Assembly (NCBI RefSeq): GCF_900091525.1
Contig: NZ_FMCU01000022.1
Location: forward strand, 1-64,000
Reading direction: 5' to 3'
From: Micromonospora matsumotoense
Lineage (GTDB): Bacteria > Actinomycetota > Actinomycetes > Mycobacteriales > Micromonosporaceae
Length of the DNA: 64,000 nucleotides
The position numbers were made by a program, and so were the translations under genes. Within the stretch, counting starts at the first letter, position 1. Each line of letters begins with the position of its first letter. The notes below the pieces were generated by a model that made no database searches, had not been told where the DNA came from, and saw only the letters and a program-made list of their open reading frames with translations. Positions 1 to 8,024 of the stretch are shown piece by piece.

Positions 1-50
1 GGGTGGGGTCGGTGGGGTGGGTCAGGGTGGGGGTGGGGGTGGGGTGAAGA
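1..50 (+). repeat. G-tract repeat at the 3' end of the TetR gene
   Basis: Nearly pure G/T sequence with many runs of three to five G separated by single T or short spacers. On the opposite strand it encodes the poly-proline end of the TetR-family protein. Four or more close G-runs could fold as a G-quadruplex on the + strand. It may be slippage-prone. No function is shown. Confidence 0.55.
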
Positions 51-603
51 GGCGGCGGATGACGGTGCGGGCGGCGGCGCGGGGGTCGGCTTCGACGTCG
101 GGCGGCAGCGCGCCGGAGAGCCAGAGGGTGGCGAAGCCGTGCACGATCGACCAGGCGGCCAGCGCGTCCGTCCGCGCCTCGCCCGGGGCGGCCCGGCCCA
201 CCGGCAGCGCCGCCACGCCGAGGCGCAGTGCCGCGCCCGCGCGCTCCCGGGCTGCCCGCACCTCGGGGGCGTCGGCCCGGTAGAGGTCGGGGCGGAACAT
301 CACCTCGAAGTGCGCCCGGTGGCGGACGGCGAAGTCCACGTATGCCACCCCCACGTCGAGCAGGTCGTCACCGGCCGCGGTCAGGGCGGCGGCCAGCAGG
401 TCGAACCCCTCGACGGCGAGGGCGGTGAGCAGCCCGGCCTTGTCGCCGAAGTGGTGGGTCGGGGCGGCGTGAGAGACGCCCGCGCGGCGGGCGAGGTCGC
501 GCAGGCTGAGCGCCGCCGGGCCGGACTCCCCGATCGCCGTCACCGCCGCTGCGAGCAGGGCGCGTGGCAGGTCGCCGTGGTGGTAGGCGCGGGCGTCGGT
601 CAT
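22..603 (-). CDS. TetR/AcrR family transcriptional regulator
   Basis: A 193-residue repressor-type protein. Residues about 20-60 form a TetR helix-turn-helix (SLRDLARRAGVSHAAPTHHFG, followed by DKAGLL). The C-terminal half has the AWSIVHGFATLWLSG segment typical of the WHG-type ligand-binding domain. The protein ends in six prolines encoded by a G-rich tract. It is divergent from a DoxX-family gene, and an inverted repeat fills the shared promoter, so it probably represses itself and the DoxX gene. A TATGCT box lies exactly 6 nt before the ATG with no Shine-Dalgarno, suggesting a leaderless transcript. The ligand is unknown. Confidence 0.9.
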   Translation of the reverse strand: MTDARAYHHGDLPRALLAAAVTAIGESGPAALSLRDLARRAGVSHAAPTHHFGDKAGLLTALAVEGFDLLAAALTAAGDDLLDVGVAYVDFAVRHRAHFEVMFRPDLYRADAPEVRAARERAGAALRLGVAALPVGRAAPGEARTDALAAWSIVHGFATLWLSGALPPDVEADPRAAARTVIRRLFTPPPPPP

Positions 604-614
604 GACACCAGCAT

Positions 615-668
615 ATCTTTACGTTGACAAGACGGTCGTTCGGGTGGCTATCTTGTCAGTATAAAGAT
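615..668. promoter_or_regulatory. TetR operator and divergent promoters
   Basis: Two mirrored 18-bp elements face each other: ATCTTTA-CGT-TGACAAGA (615-632) and TCTTGTCA-GTA-TAAAGAT (651-668). The 7-bp and 8-bp arms match perfectly and only the 3-nt spacers differ. The left element contains TTGACA and abuts the TetR -10 box; the right overlaps the presumed DoxX promoter (TTGACA 624-629, TATCTT 649-654). This placement fits binding by the adjacent TetR-type repressor. Assignment to that protein is inference. Confidence 0.7.
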
Positions 669-688
669 TTGCACCCGAGGAGGCCCGC

Positions 689-1135
689 ATGGTTCCGTTG
701 ATCGCCCTGCTCGTCGGCACCGCCGTCGCGCGCCTGGCCGGGCTGGCCGGCGTGGCCGCGCTCGACGGCTGGCACCCCGCGCTCCGCGTCGGGCTGGCAC
801 TGCTGTTCGTGCTGACCGGCTTCGCCCACTTCACCTCACCCCGCCGGGAGGGCCTGATCGCCATGGTCCCGCCGCGCCTACCCCACCCGGGCACCCTGGT
901 CACCGCCACCGGGGTGCTGGAGTTGGCCGGGGCCGCGGCGTTGTTGATCCCGACCACCGCCCGTCCGGCCGCCGCCGCGCTGGCACTGCTGATGGTGGCG
1001 ATGTTCCCCGCGAACGTCTCGGCGGCCCGGCGCGGCCTGACCCTCGCCGGTCGACCCGTCACCCCCCTCGGCCCGCGCACGGCGCTGCAGATCCTGTACG
1101 TCGGAGTGGCCCTGACCATTTCGTTTGGCCCCTGA
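689..1135 (+). CDS. DoxX family membrane protein
   Basis: A 148-residue, mostly hydrophobic protein with about four membrane segments and the DoxX-like signature of an F-A-H-F loop between helices one and two. A strong Shine-Dalgarno GAGGAGG (677-683) supports the ATG. DoxX-family proteins are small inner-membrane proteins, some tied to oxidative-stress responses; the specific role here is unknown. It is divergent from and probably controlled by the TetR protein. It ends shortly before the MarR gene, whose own leaderless promoter lies within the last codons. Confidence 0.8.
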   Translation: MVPLIALLVGTAVARLAGLAGVAALDGWHPALRVGLALLFVLTGFAHFTSPRREGLIAMVPPRLPHPGTLVTATGVLELAGAAALLIPTTARPAAAALALLMVAMFPANVSAARRGLTLAGRPVTPLGPRTALQILYVGVALTISFGP

Positions 1136-1160
1136 TGATCCGGGAGCTAACATACTCACC

Positions 1161-1691
1161 GTGCAGATGGAACCACTGCCTGTCTATCCCGACGTGCTCC
1201 ACAGCGTGCCGCTCGGCCGGCTGCTGTCGGTCGCCGGGCACCTCGCCGACCAGCACTGGGGGCGCTACCTGGCCGAGCACCACGGCCTGACCCCGGCCGG
1301 GATGCGGGTGTTGTTCACCCTCACCCACCTCGACGACGCCACCCACCGGGACGTCGCCGACCGCTGTTTCGTCCGGCCCGCCACCCTCACCGGGATCATC
1401 GACACCCTCGAACGGGACGGCTTCGTCGAGCGCCGCCGCGACGACGCCGACCGGCGCAGCGTCCGACTGGCGCTGACCGACAAGGGGCGCGAGCACACCC
1501 GGGCCCTGGTCGACCGGATGCACACCACCACCCCGCTCACCTCCGTCGACGCCGATCCGGCCCGACACGCGGTGATCCGGGATTTCCTGATCGAGGTCAT
1601 CACGACCATGTCCGACGGGGAGGACAAGAGGTTGACAACACAGCACCAGGAAACGACCGACGACCCGAGGCCCGGGAGCCATCCGTGCTGA
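1161..1691 (+). CDS. MarR family transcriptional regulator
   Basis: A 176-residue winged-helix regulator. The recognition region and wing read DVADRCFVRPATLTGIIDTL and then ERDGFVERRRDDADRRSVRL, the usual MarR pattern with the D-x-R wing. I chose GTG at 1161 because the protein then begins just before the conserved helix one, and a TAACAT box (1148-1153) sits 7 nt upstream, as for a leaderless message. Its stop overlaps the start of the first ABC exporter gene by 7 nt, so regulator and exporter are co-transcribed. MarR proteins beside exporters usually sense the exported or a related toxic compound; the ligand is not deducible. Confidence 0.88.
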   Translation: MQMEPLPVYPDVLHSVPLGRLLSVAGHLADQHWGRYLAEHHGLTPAGMRVLFTLTHLDDATHRDVADRCFVRPATLTGIIDTLERDGFVERRRDDADRRSVRLALTDKGREHTRALVDRMHTTTPLTSVDADPARHAVIRDFLIEVITTMSDGEDKRLTTQHQETTDDPRPGSHPC

Positions 1692-3418
1692 TCAGTCTGC
1701 TGCGCCGCTACCTGCGGCCCTACCACCGGCCGCTGGGCGCGGTGGTGCTGCTCCAGTTCGTCGGCACGATGGCCTCGCTCTACCTGCCGAGCCTCAACGC
1801 CGACATCATCGACCTCGGGGTGGCCCGGGGCGACACCGACTACATCATCCGTACCGGCGGCTGGATGCTGCTGGTCAGCCTGGTGCAGATCGCCTGCTCG
1901 GTGGCGGCCGTCTACTTCGGCGCGCGCACCGCGATGGCCTTCGGCCGGGACGTCCGCGCGGCGATCTTCGGGCAGGTCAACCGCTTCTCCGCCCGCGAGG
2001 TCGCCCGCTTCGGCGCACCCTCGTTGATCACCCGCAACACCAACGACGTGCAACAGGTGCAGATGCTCGTCCTGATGAGCTGCACCATGCTGGTCGCCGC
2101 GCCGATCATGAGCGTCGGCGGGGTGGTGATGGCGCTGCGGGAGGACATCGGCCTGTCCTGGCTGATGCTGGTCAGCGTGCCGGTGCTCGCCGTCGCGCTG
2201 GGCCTGGTCATCCGCCGGATGGTCCCCGGTTTCCGGCTCATGCAGACCCGGATCGACACCGTCAACCGGGTGCTCCGGGAGCAGATCACCGGCATCCGGG
2301 TGGTCCGGGCGTTCGTCCGCGAGCCGTACGAGACACAGCGGTTCGGCGTGGCGAACGCGGACCTGACCGCCACCGCCCTGCGGGTCGGCCGGCTGATGGC
2401 GCTGATCTTCCCGGTGGTGATGCTGGTGCTCAACGTCTCCAGCGTCGCCGTGCTGTGGTTCGGGGCGCAGCGGGTCGACTCCGGGCAGATCCAGATCGGC
2501 GCGCTGACCGCCTTCCTGGCGTACCTGATGCAGATCCTGATGGCCGTCATGATGGCCACCTTCATGCTGATGATGGTGCCGCGCGCGGCGGTCTGCGCCG
2601 AACGCGTCACCGAGGTGCTGGACACCGAGTCCTCGGTGGTCCCGGCGGCCAACCCGGTCACCCGGGTCGACGGCCACGGTGAACTGGAGCTGCGCAGCGT
2701 GGCCTTCCAGTACCCGGGGGCCAGCGCACCGGTGCTGCACGACATCTCGTTCCGGGCCACCCCGGGCCGGACCACCGCCGTGATCGGGTCGACCGGCGCC
2801 GGCAAGACGACCCTGCTGACCCTGATCCCCCGGCTGGTCGACCCGACCGCCGGTGCGGTGCTGGTCGACGGGGTCGACGTACGGGAGCTGGCCCCGGAGG
2901 AGCTGTGGCGGCGGATCGGCCTGGTGCCGCAGAAGCCGTACCTGTTCACCGGCACGGTGGCGAGCAACCTGCGGTACGGCAACCCGGACGCCACCGACGA
3001 CGAACTGTGGACGGCGTTGGAGATCGCCCAGGCCCGGGACTTCGTGGCCCAGATGACCGGCGGCCTGGAAGCCCCGATCGCGCAGGGCGGGACGAACGTC
3101 TCCGGCGGCCAGCGGCAACGGCTCGCCATCGCACGGGCGCTGGTCCGCAAGCCGGAGATCTACCTGTTCGACGACTCGTTCTCGGCGCTCGACCTGGGCA
3201 CCGACGCCCGGCTGCGGGCCGCGCTGCGCCCGGTCACCGCCGACGCCGCGGTGGTGATCGTGGCGCAACGGGTCTCCACGATCATCGACGCCGACCAGAT
3301 CATCGTGTTGGAGGACGGGGGCGTGGTCGGGATGGGCCGACACGACGAACTGCTCGAGGACTGTCCGACGTACGCCGAGATCGTGGCGTCCCAGCAGACG
3401 ACGGGGGTGCCCGCGTGA
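1685..3418 (+). CDS. ABC exporter half-transporter, degenerate-site partner
   Basis: A 577-residue type IV ABC exporter subunit with an N-terminal six-helix membrane domain and a C-terminal ATPase. Walker A is GSTGAGKTT at about residue 368 and the signature SGGQRQR at about 473. The Walker B end reads YLFDDS, so Asp497 occupies the place of the catalytic Glu. Paired with the next gene this gives the asymmetric site arrangement known from heterodimeric exporters. The GTG start overlaps the MarR gene, and its stop overlaps the next GTG by 4 nt, indicating translational coupling. Substrate unknown; multidrug or lipid-like compounds are the usual cargo. Confidence 0.9.
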   Translation: MLISLLRRYLRPYHRPLGAVVLLQFVGTMASLYLPSLNADIIDLGVARGDTDYIIRTGGWMLLVSLVQIACSVAAVYFGARTAMAFGRDVRAAIFGQVNRFSAREVARFGAPSLITRNTNDVQQVQMLVLMSCTMLVAAPIMSVGGVVMALREDIGLSWLMLVSVPVLAVALGLVIRRMVPGFRLMQTRIDTVNRVLREQITGIRVVRAFVREPYETQRFGVANADLTATALRVGRLMALIFPVVMLVLNVSSVAVLWFGAQRVDSGQIQIGALTAFLAYLMQILMAVMMATFMLMMVPRAAVCAERVTEVLDTESSVVPAANPVTRVDGHGELELRSVAFQYPGASAPVLHDISFRATPGRTTAVIGSTGAGKTTLLTLIPRLVDPTAGAVLVDGVDVRELAPEELWRRIGLVPQKPYLFTGTVASNLRYGNPDATDDELWTALEIAQARDFVAQMTGGLEAPIAQGGTNVSGGQRQRLAIARALVRKPEIYLFDDSFSALDLGTDARLRAALRPVTADAAVVIVAQRVSTIIDADQIIVLEDGGVVGMGRHDELLEDCPTYAEIVASQQTTGVPA

Positions 3419-5433
3419 CCGCCGTACCCGAGCAGAAGAAGGCCCCGGAGGCGACCACGCCGGAGCGGCTCCCGGCCGCCGGCCGGCGCACCGGCGGCCC
3501 GCCGTGGATGAACGCCGGCATGCCGGCGGAGAAGTCGATGAACTTCGGCCCGTCGGCCCGTCGGCTGCTCGGCCGGCTGCGACCGCACCGGGCGTCGCTG
3601 ACCGGCATCATCGCCCTGGCGGTGACCAGCGTCGGGTTCAGCGTGATCGGGCCGAAGATCCTCGGCCACGCCACCGACATCATCTTCGCCGGGGTGATCG
3701 GCCGGCAGTTGCCTGCGGGCAGCACCGTCGACCAGGCGGTCGCCGGGATGCGGGCCGCCGGCAACGACAACTTCGCCGACATGGTCGCCCGGATGGACGT
3801 GGTCCCCGGGGCCGGCATCGACTTCGACGCCCTGGGCCGGACGCTGCTGTTCGCGCTCGGTCTCTATGTCGCCGCCAGCCTGCTGATGTGGTGGCAGGGC
3901 TGGCTGCTCAACGGGGTGGTGCAGGCCACCGTGCTGCGGCTGCGCGCCGAGGTGGAGGAGAAGCTCAACCGGCTGCCGCTGCCCTACTTCGACCGGCAAC
4001 CCCGGGGTGAGCTGCTCAGCCGGGTCACCAACGACATCGACAACATCTCGCAGACCCTGTCGCAGACGATGAGCCAACTGCTCACCTCGCTGCTGACCGT
4101 GGTGGGCGTGCTGGCGATGATGTTCTGGATCTCGCCGCTGCTGGCGCTGGTCGCGCTGGTCGCGGTGCCGCTGTCGGTGATCGTGACGCAGCAGATCGCC
4201 AAGCGGTCGCAGCAGAAGTTCATCGCCCAGTGGACCCACACCGGGGAGCTGAACGGCCAGATCGAGGAGGCCTTCACCGGCCACGAGCTGGTCAAGGTCT
4301 TCGGTCGCTCCCCGGAGGTGGAGGCCACCTTCCACGCCAAGAACGAGGAGTTGTTCCGGGCCAGCTTCGGCGCCCAGTTCATCTCCGGGATCATCATGCC
4401 GGCGATGATGTTCGTCGGGAACCTCAGCTATGTGGCGATCGCCGTGGTCGGTGGGCTGCGGGTGGCCTCCGGGTCGATGAGCCTCGGTGACGTGCAGGCC
4501 TTCATCCAGTACTCGCGGCAGTTCACCCAGCCGCTCACCCAGCTCGCCTCGATGGCGAACCTGCTCCAGTCCGGGGTGGCCTCGGCCGAACGGGTGTTCG
4601 CCGTGCTCGACGCCGACGAGCAGAGCCCCGACCCGGTGACCCCGGCCCGGGTCGCCGAACCGCACGGCCGGGTCGAGTTCGAGAACATCTCCTTCCGGTA
4701 CGACCCGGACAAGCCGCTGATCGACGACCTGTCCCTGGTCGCCGAGCCCGGCCACACCGTGGCCATCGTCGGCCCCACCGGCGCCGGGAAGACCACCCTG
4801 GTCAACCTGGTGATGCGCTTCTATGAACTGGACGCCGGGCGGATCACCCTGGACGGGGTGGACATCACCACGCTGCGCCGCGACGACCTGCGCGGCCGGA
4901 TCGGCATGGTGCTCCAGGACACCTGGCTCTTCGGCGGCACCATCCGGGACAACATCGCCTACGGCCGCCCGGACGCCACCGAGGAGGAGATCCTCACCGC
5001 CGCACGGGCCACCTTCGTGGACCGGTTCGTACGCAGCCTCCCCGACGGGTACGACACCGTGATCGACGAGGAGGGCAGCAACGTCAGCGCCGGCGAGAAG
5101 CAGCTCATCACCATCGCGCGGGCGTTCCTCGCGGAGCCGTCGCTGCTGATCCTGGACGAGGCGACCAGCTCGGTGGACACCCGCACCGAGGTGCTGCTGC
5201 AACGGGCGATGGCGGCGCTGCGCTCCGACCGGACCAGCTTCGTCATCGCGCACCGGCTCTCCACCATCCGCGACGCCCACCTGATCCTGATGATGGAGAA
5301 CGGCCGGATCGTCGAGCAGGGCACCCACCAGCAACTGCTCGCCGCGCGGGGGGCGTACCACCGGCTCTATCAGGCGCAGTTCGCCGCCGCGACGGTCGAC
5401 GACGGGGCCGCGCCGGCACCGGTCGGGGGCTGA
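3415..5433 (+). CDS. ABC exporter half-transporter, catalytic partner
   Basis: A 672-residue exporter subunit starting at a GTG that overlaps the previous stop (GTGA). An N-terminal extension of about 60 residues precedes the membrane domain, which has a long loop between the first two helices. Walker A is GPTGAGKTT at about 453; Walker B ends LDEATSS with Glu582 intact. The signature reads VSAGEKQ (about 557-563) instead of LSGGQ. Together with the partner this predicts one canonical ATP site (this Walker A/B with the partner's signature) and one degenerate site. This is seen in the sequence; the mechanistic reading follows the known heterodimer class. Confidence 0.9.
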   Translation: MTAVPEQKKAPEATTPERLPAAGRRTGGPPWMNAGMPAEKSMNFGPSARRLLGRLRPHRASLTGIIALAVTSVGFSVIGPKILGHATDIIFAGVIGRQLPAGSTVDQAVAGMRAAGNDNFADMVARMDVVPGAGIDFDALGRTLLFALGLYVAASLLMWWQGWLLNGVVQATVLRLRAEVEEKLNRLPLPYFDRQPRGELLSRVTNDIDNISQTLSQTMSQLLTSLLTVVGVLAMMFWISPLLALVALVAVPLSVIVTQQIAKRSQQKFIAQWTHTGELNGQIEEAFTGHELVKVFGRSPEVEATFHAKNEELFRASFGAQFISGIIMPAMMFVGNLSYVAIAVVGGLRVASGSMSLGDVQAFIQYSRQFTQPLTQLASMANLLQSGVASAERVFAVLDADEQSPDPVTPARVAEPHGRVEFENISFRYDPDKPLIDDLSLVAEPGHTVAIVGPTGAGKTTLVNLVMRFYELDAGRITLDGVDITTLRRDDLRGRIGMVLQDTWLFGGTIRDNIAYGRPDATEEEILTAARATFVDRFVRSLPDGYDTVIDEEGSNVSAGEKQLITIARAFLAEPSLLILDEATSSVDTRTEVLLQRAMAALRSDRTSFVIAHRLSTIRDAHLILMMENGRIVEQGTHQQLLAARGAYHRLYQAQFAAATVDDGAAPAPVGG

Positions 5434-5448
5434 GCGACGCACCGGTGC

Positions 5449-5479
5449 GGGGGCCGGGGGGCGTCGTCCCCCGGCCCCC
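5449..5479. terminator. Hairpin between convergent genes
   Basis: A perfect 12-bp stem, GGGGGCCGGGGG (5449-5460) with CCCCCGGCCCCC (5468-5479) and a 7-nt loop, lies between the ABC operon stop and the stop of the ThrRS-like gene on the other strand. It can terminate both transcripts; no U-tract is visible, as is common at high GC. Confidence 0.65.
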
Positions 5480-5485
5480 ACGCCG

Positions 5486-6703
5486 TCAGCGGGGCGGGAG
5501 CAGTTCCGCCGAGCGGGCCGCGACCACCGCGCCGACCAGTCCCACCGCGTCCGCCGCCGGCATCGGGTCCAGCGCCCGGCCGTCGCGCAGGCGCAGGGCG
5601 ACCGCGTCGACGGCCGCCTCCCGGGCACCGACCACCCCGACGTACGGCACCCGGCGGCGCGACGCGTCCCGGACCCGGGCGCCCAGCGAGCCGGCGGCGT
5701 CCACCTCGACCCGTAGCCCCGCGTCGACCGCCCGACGGGCCAACCGGGCCACCGCGTCGGCCTGCCCGGCGTCGACCGGCAGGAGCAGCAGTTGGACCGG
5801 GGCGTACCAGGGTGGGAACGCGCCCTGGTGCACCTCGATCAGGTAGGCGAAGAGCCGTTCCATGCTCCCCACCAGGCTGCGGTGCACCAGCACCGGCCGC
5901 CGCCGGGCACCGGACGGGTCGGTGTAGGACAGGTCGAACTTCTCCGGCTTGTCGAAGTCGAGTTGCACGGTGGAGAGGGTCGACTCCCGACCGGCCGCAT
6001 CGACGATCTGGATGTCGATCTTCGGGCCGTAGAAGGCGGCCTCGCCGGGTGCCTCCTCGTGCTCCACCCCGTCGAGCGCGGCGCGCAGCAGCTCCTCGGC
6101 GCGGGCCCAGGACGCGTCGTCCCCGACGTACTTCGCCCCCGACCCGCGCAGCGACAGCCGGAACCCGGCCGGGCGGACGCCGAGCGCGGCGTGCGCCTCC
6201 CGGATCAACCGCAGGATCTCCCGGACCTCGTCGCCGACCTGCTCCAGGGTGCAGAAGTTGTGCGCGTCGTTGAGCGAGATGGCCCGCACCCGGGACAGCC
6301 CGCCGAGCACCCCGGACCGCTCCGCCCGGTACATCCCGCCCAGCTCGCCGACGCGCAGCGGCAACTCCCGGTAGGAGCGCCCACGGGCCCGGTAGACCAG
6401 CGCGTGGTGCGGGCAGAGCGCCGGCCGGAGCACGAACTCGTCGTCGGCGCTCAGCCGCATCGGTGGGAACATCTCGTCGGCGAAGTAGCCGAGGTGCCCG
6501 GACAGCGCGAACAACTCCCGTTTGCCCAGCGGCGGGGAGTAGACGTGCTGGTAGCCCGCCCGGCGCTCCAACTCGCGGACGTACTCCTCGACGGCGTGCC
6601 GGGCCGCCGCGCCGGCCGGCAGCCAGATCGGCAGCCCGGCCCCGGCCAGCGGATCGGAGACGAACAGGTCCAGCTCCCGGCCGAGCCTACGGTGGTCGAT
6701 CAT
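5486..6703 (-). CDS. Threonyl-tRNA synthetase paralogue lacking TGS and editing domains
   Basis: A 405-residue class II aminoacyl-tRNA synthetase core with the C-terminal anticodon-binding domain. Zinc ligands of ThrRS are retained: Cys97 (ALCPHH), His148 (NDAHNF) and His274 (VHRSLVGS). Motif 2 (MYRAERSGVLGGLSRVR) is clear. The usual N-terminal TGS and Ser-editing domains, roughly 240 residues in full-length enzymes, are absent. It should charge tRNA-Thr or a Thr acceptor but cannot edit Ser-tRNA. It stands alone, behind a Thr-codon leader peptide and a strong hairpin, so expression probably rises on threonine or Thr-tRNA shortage. Alternative role: a resistance or specialised synthetase. No biosynthetic genes lie nearby. 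Confidence 0.85.
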   Translation of the reverse strand: MIDHRRLGRELDLFVSDPLAGAGLPIWLPAGAAARHAVEEYVRELERRAGYQHVYSPPLGKRELFALSGHLGYFADEMFPPMRLSADDEFVLRPALCPHHALVYRARGRSYRELPLRVGELGGMYRAERSGVLGGLSRVRAISLNDAHNFCTLEQVGDEVREILRLIREAHAALGVRPAGFRLSLRGSGAKYVGDDASWARAEELLRAALDGVEHEEAPGEAAFYGPKIDIQIVDAAGRESTLSTVQLDFDKPEKFDLSYTDPSGARRRPVLVHRSLVGSMERLFAYLIEVHQGAFPPWYAPVQLLLLPVDAGQADAVARLARRAVDAGLRVEVDAAGSLGARVRDASRRRVPYVGVVGAREAAVDAVALRLRDGRALDPMPAADAVGLVGAVVAARSAELLPPR

Positions 6704-6756
6704 GTCGCGCTCCTTGATCGGGTACGACCCGGAGGCGACCTCCCCCGAAACGCCGC

Positions 6757-6785
6757 GAGGCCCCGGGCGGATCGCCCGGGGCCTC
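6757..6785 (-). terminator. Attenuator terminator upstream of ThrRS-like gene
   Basis: A perfect 13-bp stem (GAGGCCCCGGGCG, 6757-6769, with its complement 6773-6785) and a 3-nt loop lies between the leader peptide stop and the ThrRS-like start. It is not followed by a clear U-run. Its place inside the leader, about 50 nt before the structural gene, suggests conditional termination. Confidence 0.65.
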
Positions 6786-6799
6786 GTCGACGGTGAACG

Positions 6800-6853
6800 T
6801 CAGTGCGGCACGTCGGGATCTCCCGACGTCGTGGTCACCACCGCACTGCGCAT
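6800..6853 (-). CDS. Thr-rich leader peptide, MRSAVVTTTSGDPDVPH
   Basis: A 17-residue ORF directly upstream of the ThrRS-like gene. It contains three consecutive Thr codons (acc acg acg) preceded by two Val. TACGGT (6860-6865 on the + coordinates) sits 6 nt before the ATG, so the message probably begins at the start codon. The coding region folds: arms 6801-6808 and 6841-6848 pair (8 bp), and within them 6810-6818 pairs with 6821-6829, with the Thr codons on the side of the stem. A ribosome stalled at these codons would disrupt the fold, then a terminator hairpin follows. This is the architecture of amino-acid attenuators; an antiterminator pairing could not be settled by eye. Confidence 0.7.
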   Translation of the reverse strand: MRSAVVTTTSGDPDVPH

Positions 6854-6956
6854 ACCGGCACCGTACGACCCCGGCGACGCCCGGCGCGAGCGCTTTTCCG
6901 GCCGGCGGCCGATCGGCACCCCTCCGACCTGCGCTCTTCCGGACGACGGCGACCGG

Positions 6957-7235
6957 TCAGCGCTTCTCGCAGGCGACCTTGTCCTTGTCCCGGTCCAGGT
7001 GGGTGTTCTTCGCATAGACCGAGTCCGACACGGTGAAGTTCGTGACCGGCTTGGTGCTGCCCCGGACCTTGTCCTTCGCGCCCTTCTTGCCCACCCCGTG
7101 CTTGTACTTCTTGTTCAACGCGGTGCAGTTCTTGTACTTCGTCGCCGCCGCCTCGGCCGGGCCGGTCACGACGACGAGGGTGCTGCCGAGCGCCAGGGTC
7201 ACGACGAGCGCGCCCCGCAGCAGGGTGGAAACCAT
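6957..7235 (-). CDS. Secreted Excalibur calcium-binding domain protein
   Basis: A 92-residue protein with a signal peptide (hydrophobic core about residues 8-25, cleavage near AEAAA) and a C-terminal Excalibur domain. The KNCTALNKKYKHGVGK segment opens the domain and HLDRDKDKVACEKR closes it; the Asp-rich loop resembles a calcium-binding EF-hand loop and two Cys could form a disulfide. GGAGG lies a suitable distance before the ATG. Excalibur domains occur on extracellular actinobacterial proteins, often with nucleases; here it is alone, so only an exported, possibly calcium-binding role can be stated. Confidence 0.85.
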   Translation of the reverse strand: MVSTLLRGALVVTLALGSTLVVVTGPAEAAATKYKNCTALNKKYKHGVGKKGAKDKVRGSTKPVTNFTVSDSVYAKNTHLDRDKDKVACEKR

Positions 7236-8024
7236 CTACGAGCCTCCGAAAGGGATATCGGTTGAGCCCGGGACGCTATCCGAGCGATGCTGGCGAGCGG
7301 GGCGTGCTGTCCCCGGGCCGACAGCCGATGTGCCCGAACGACGATCACCCCTCGGCCGGTGGCGGCACGACGCCGCTCCGACGGCGGCAGGCGTCGTACG
7401 ACCCGTGCCGCCGACCACCGGGAAGGGGGAGACTGCCCGGCTCGTCCGTGGGGCGGGTGGCCGGTGGGGCTGGGGCGGACGGCCCCGGTTCGACCCGCCG
7501 AACCGGTCGTCGCCCGCGCGGCTGGGGTCAATGACCGGGTCTGCGCCGGTGGCGGCGATACGGTAGGCCACAGTTGCCATCGTCAGAATCGACAGAAGTC
7601 ATGATCGACAATTGTCATCCGGGGCCGGCGGAGAACCGATGCCCTCCCATGGAGCGTTTCCGCTGGTCGGAGCAGAAATCCGGGCGGAGATTAGGAGGGT
7701 CGCCGGCACGGGACCTGCCGGCGACCCACGGCGGCCCGCTCGTCAGGAACGGGGGACCCGACGGGGATGGGGCCGCGTACCCAACGGTACGCCGACGATC
7801 CCCGATCCGCCGACCCCCTCCGGGCGGCGAGCGGCGAGCGGCAGACGGCGAGCGGCAGACGGCAGGTGGCCCTGCACCCCGCTACCGGTGGCACACGGCA
7901 CGCAGTCGCGCTGTCGTCCCCGGTGGTGTCCGTGGTCACCACCGGGTGGTCCGGTCGTCGGTGCCGGGGCAGCCACCGGGAGGCTCGGTGCCTGGAATCG
8001 GCCCTGACCGGCGAGGTGGCAGTC
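7236..8024. other. Intergenic region without a convincing gene
   Basis: About 790 bp between the Excalibur gene and the DedA-like gene. ORFs here lack recognisable domains or typical codon bias. It contains a 10-bp palindrome GACAATTGTC (7607-7616) in a locally AT-richer patch, which could be an operator, and a short tandem run of gcggcgagcggcagac-like units at about 7829-7866. I see no RNA gene. Confidence 0.5.

Noticed and set aside
1265..3343. Long minus-strand reading frame of 692 codons opposite the ABC gene
   Set aside because: Rich in His, Gln, Gly and Arg with no domain: an antisense shadow caused by high GC. The same applies to other long antisense frames, such as 3160-5628, 19535-22600, 37670-40393, 39807-42266 and 58496-61366.
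5486..6703. Self-resistance gene of an antibiotic cluster
   Set aside because: No biosynthetic genes are nearby. The leader-peptide control points to amino-acid response instead.
6704..6960. T-box riboswitch before the ThrRS-like gene
   Set aside because: I saw no T-box sequence or specifier-loop layout. A leader peptide with Thr codons and a terminator explains the region better.
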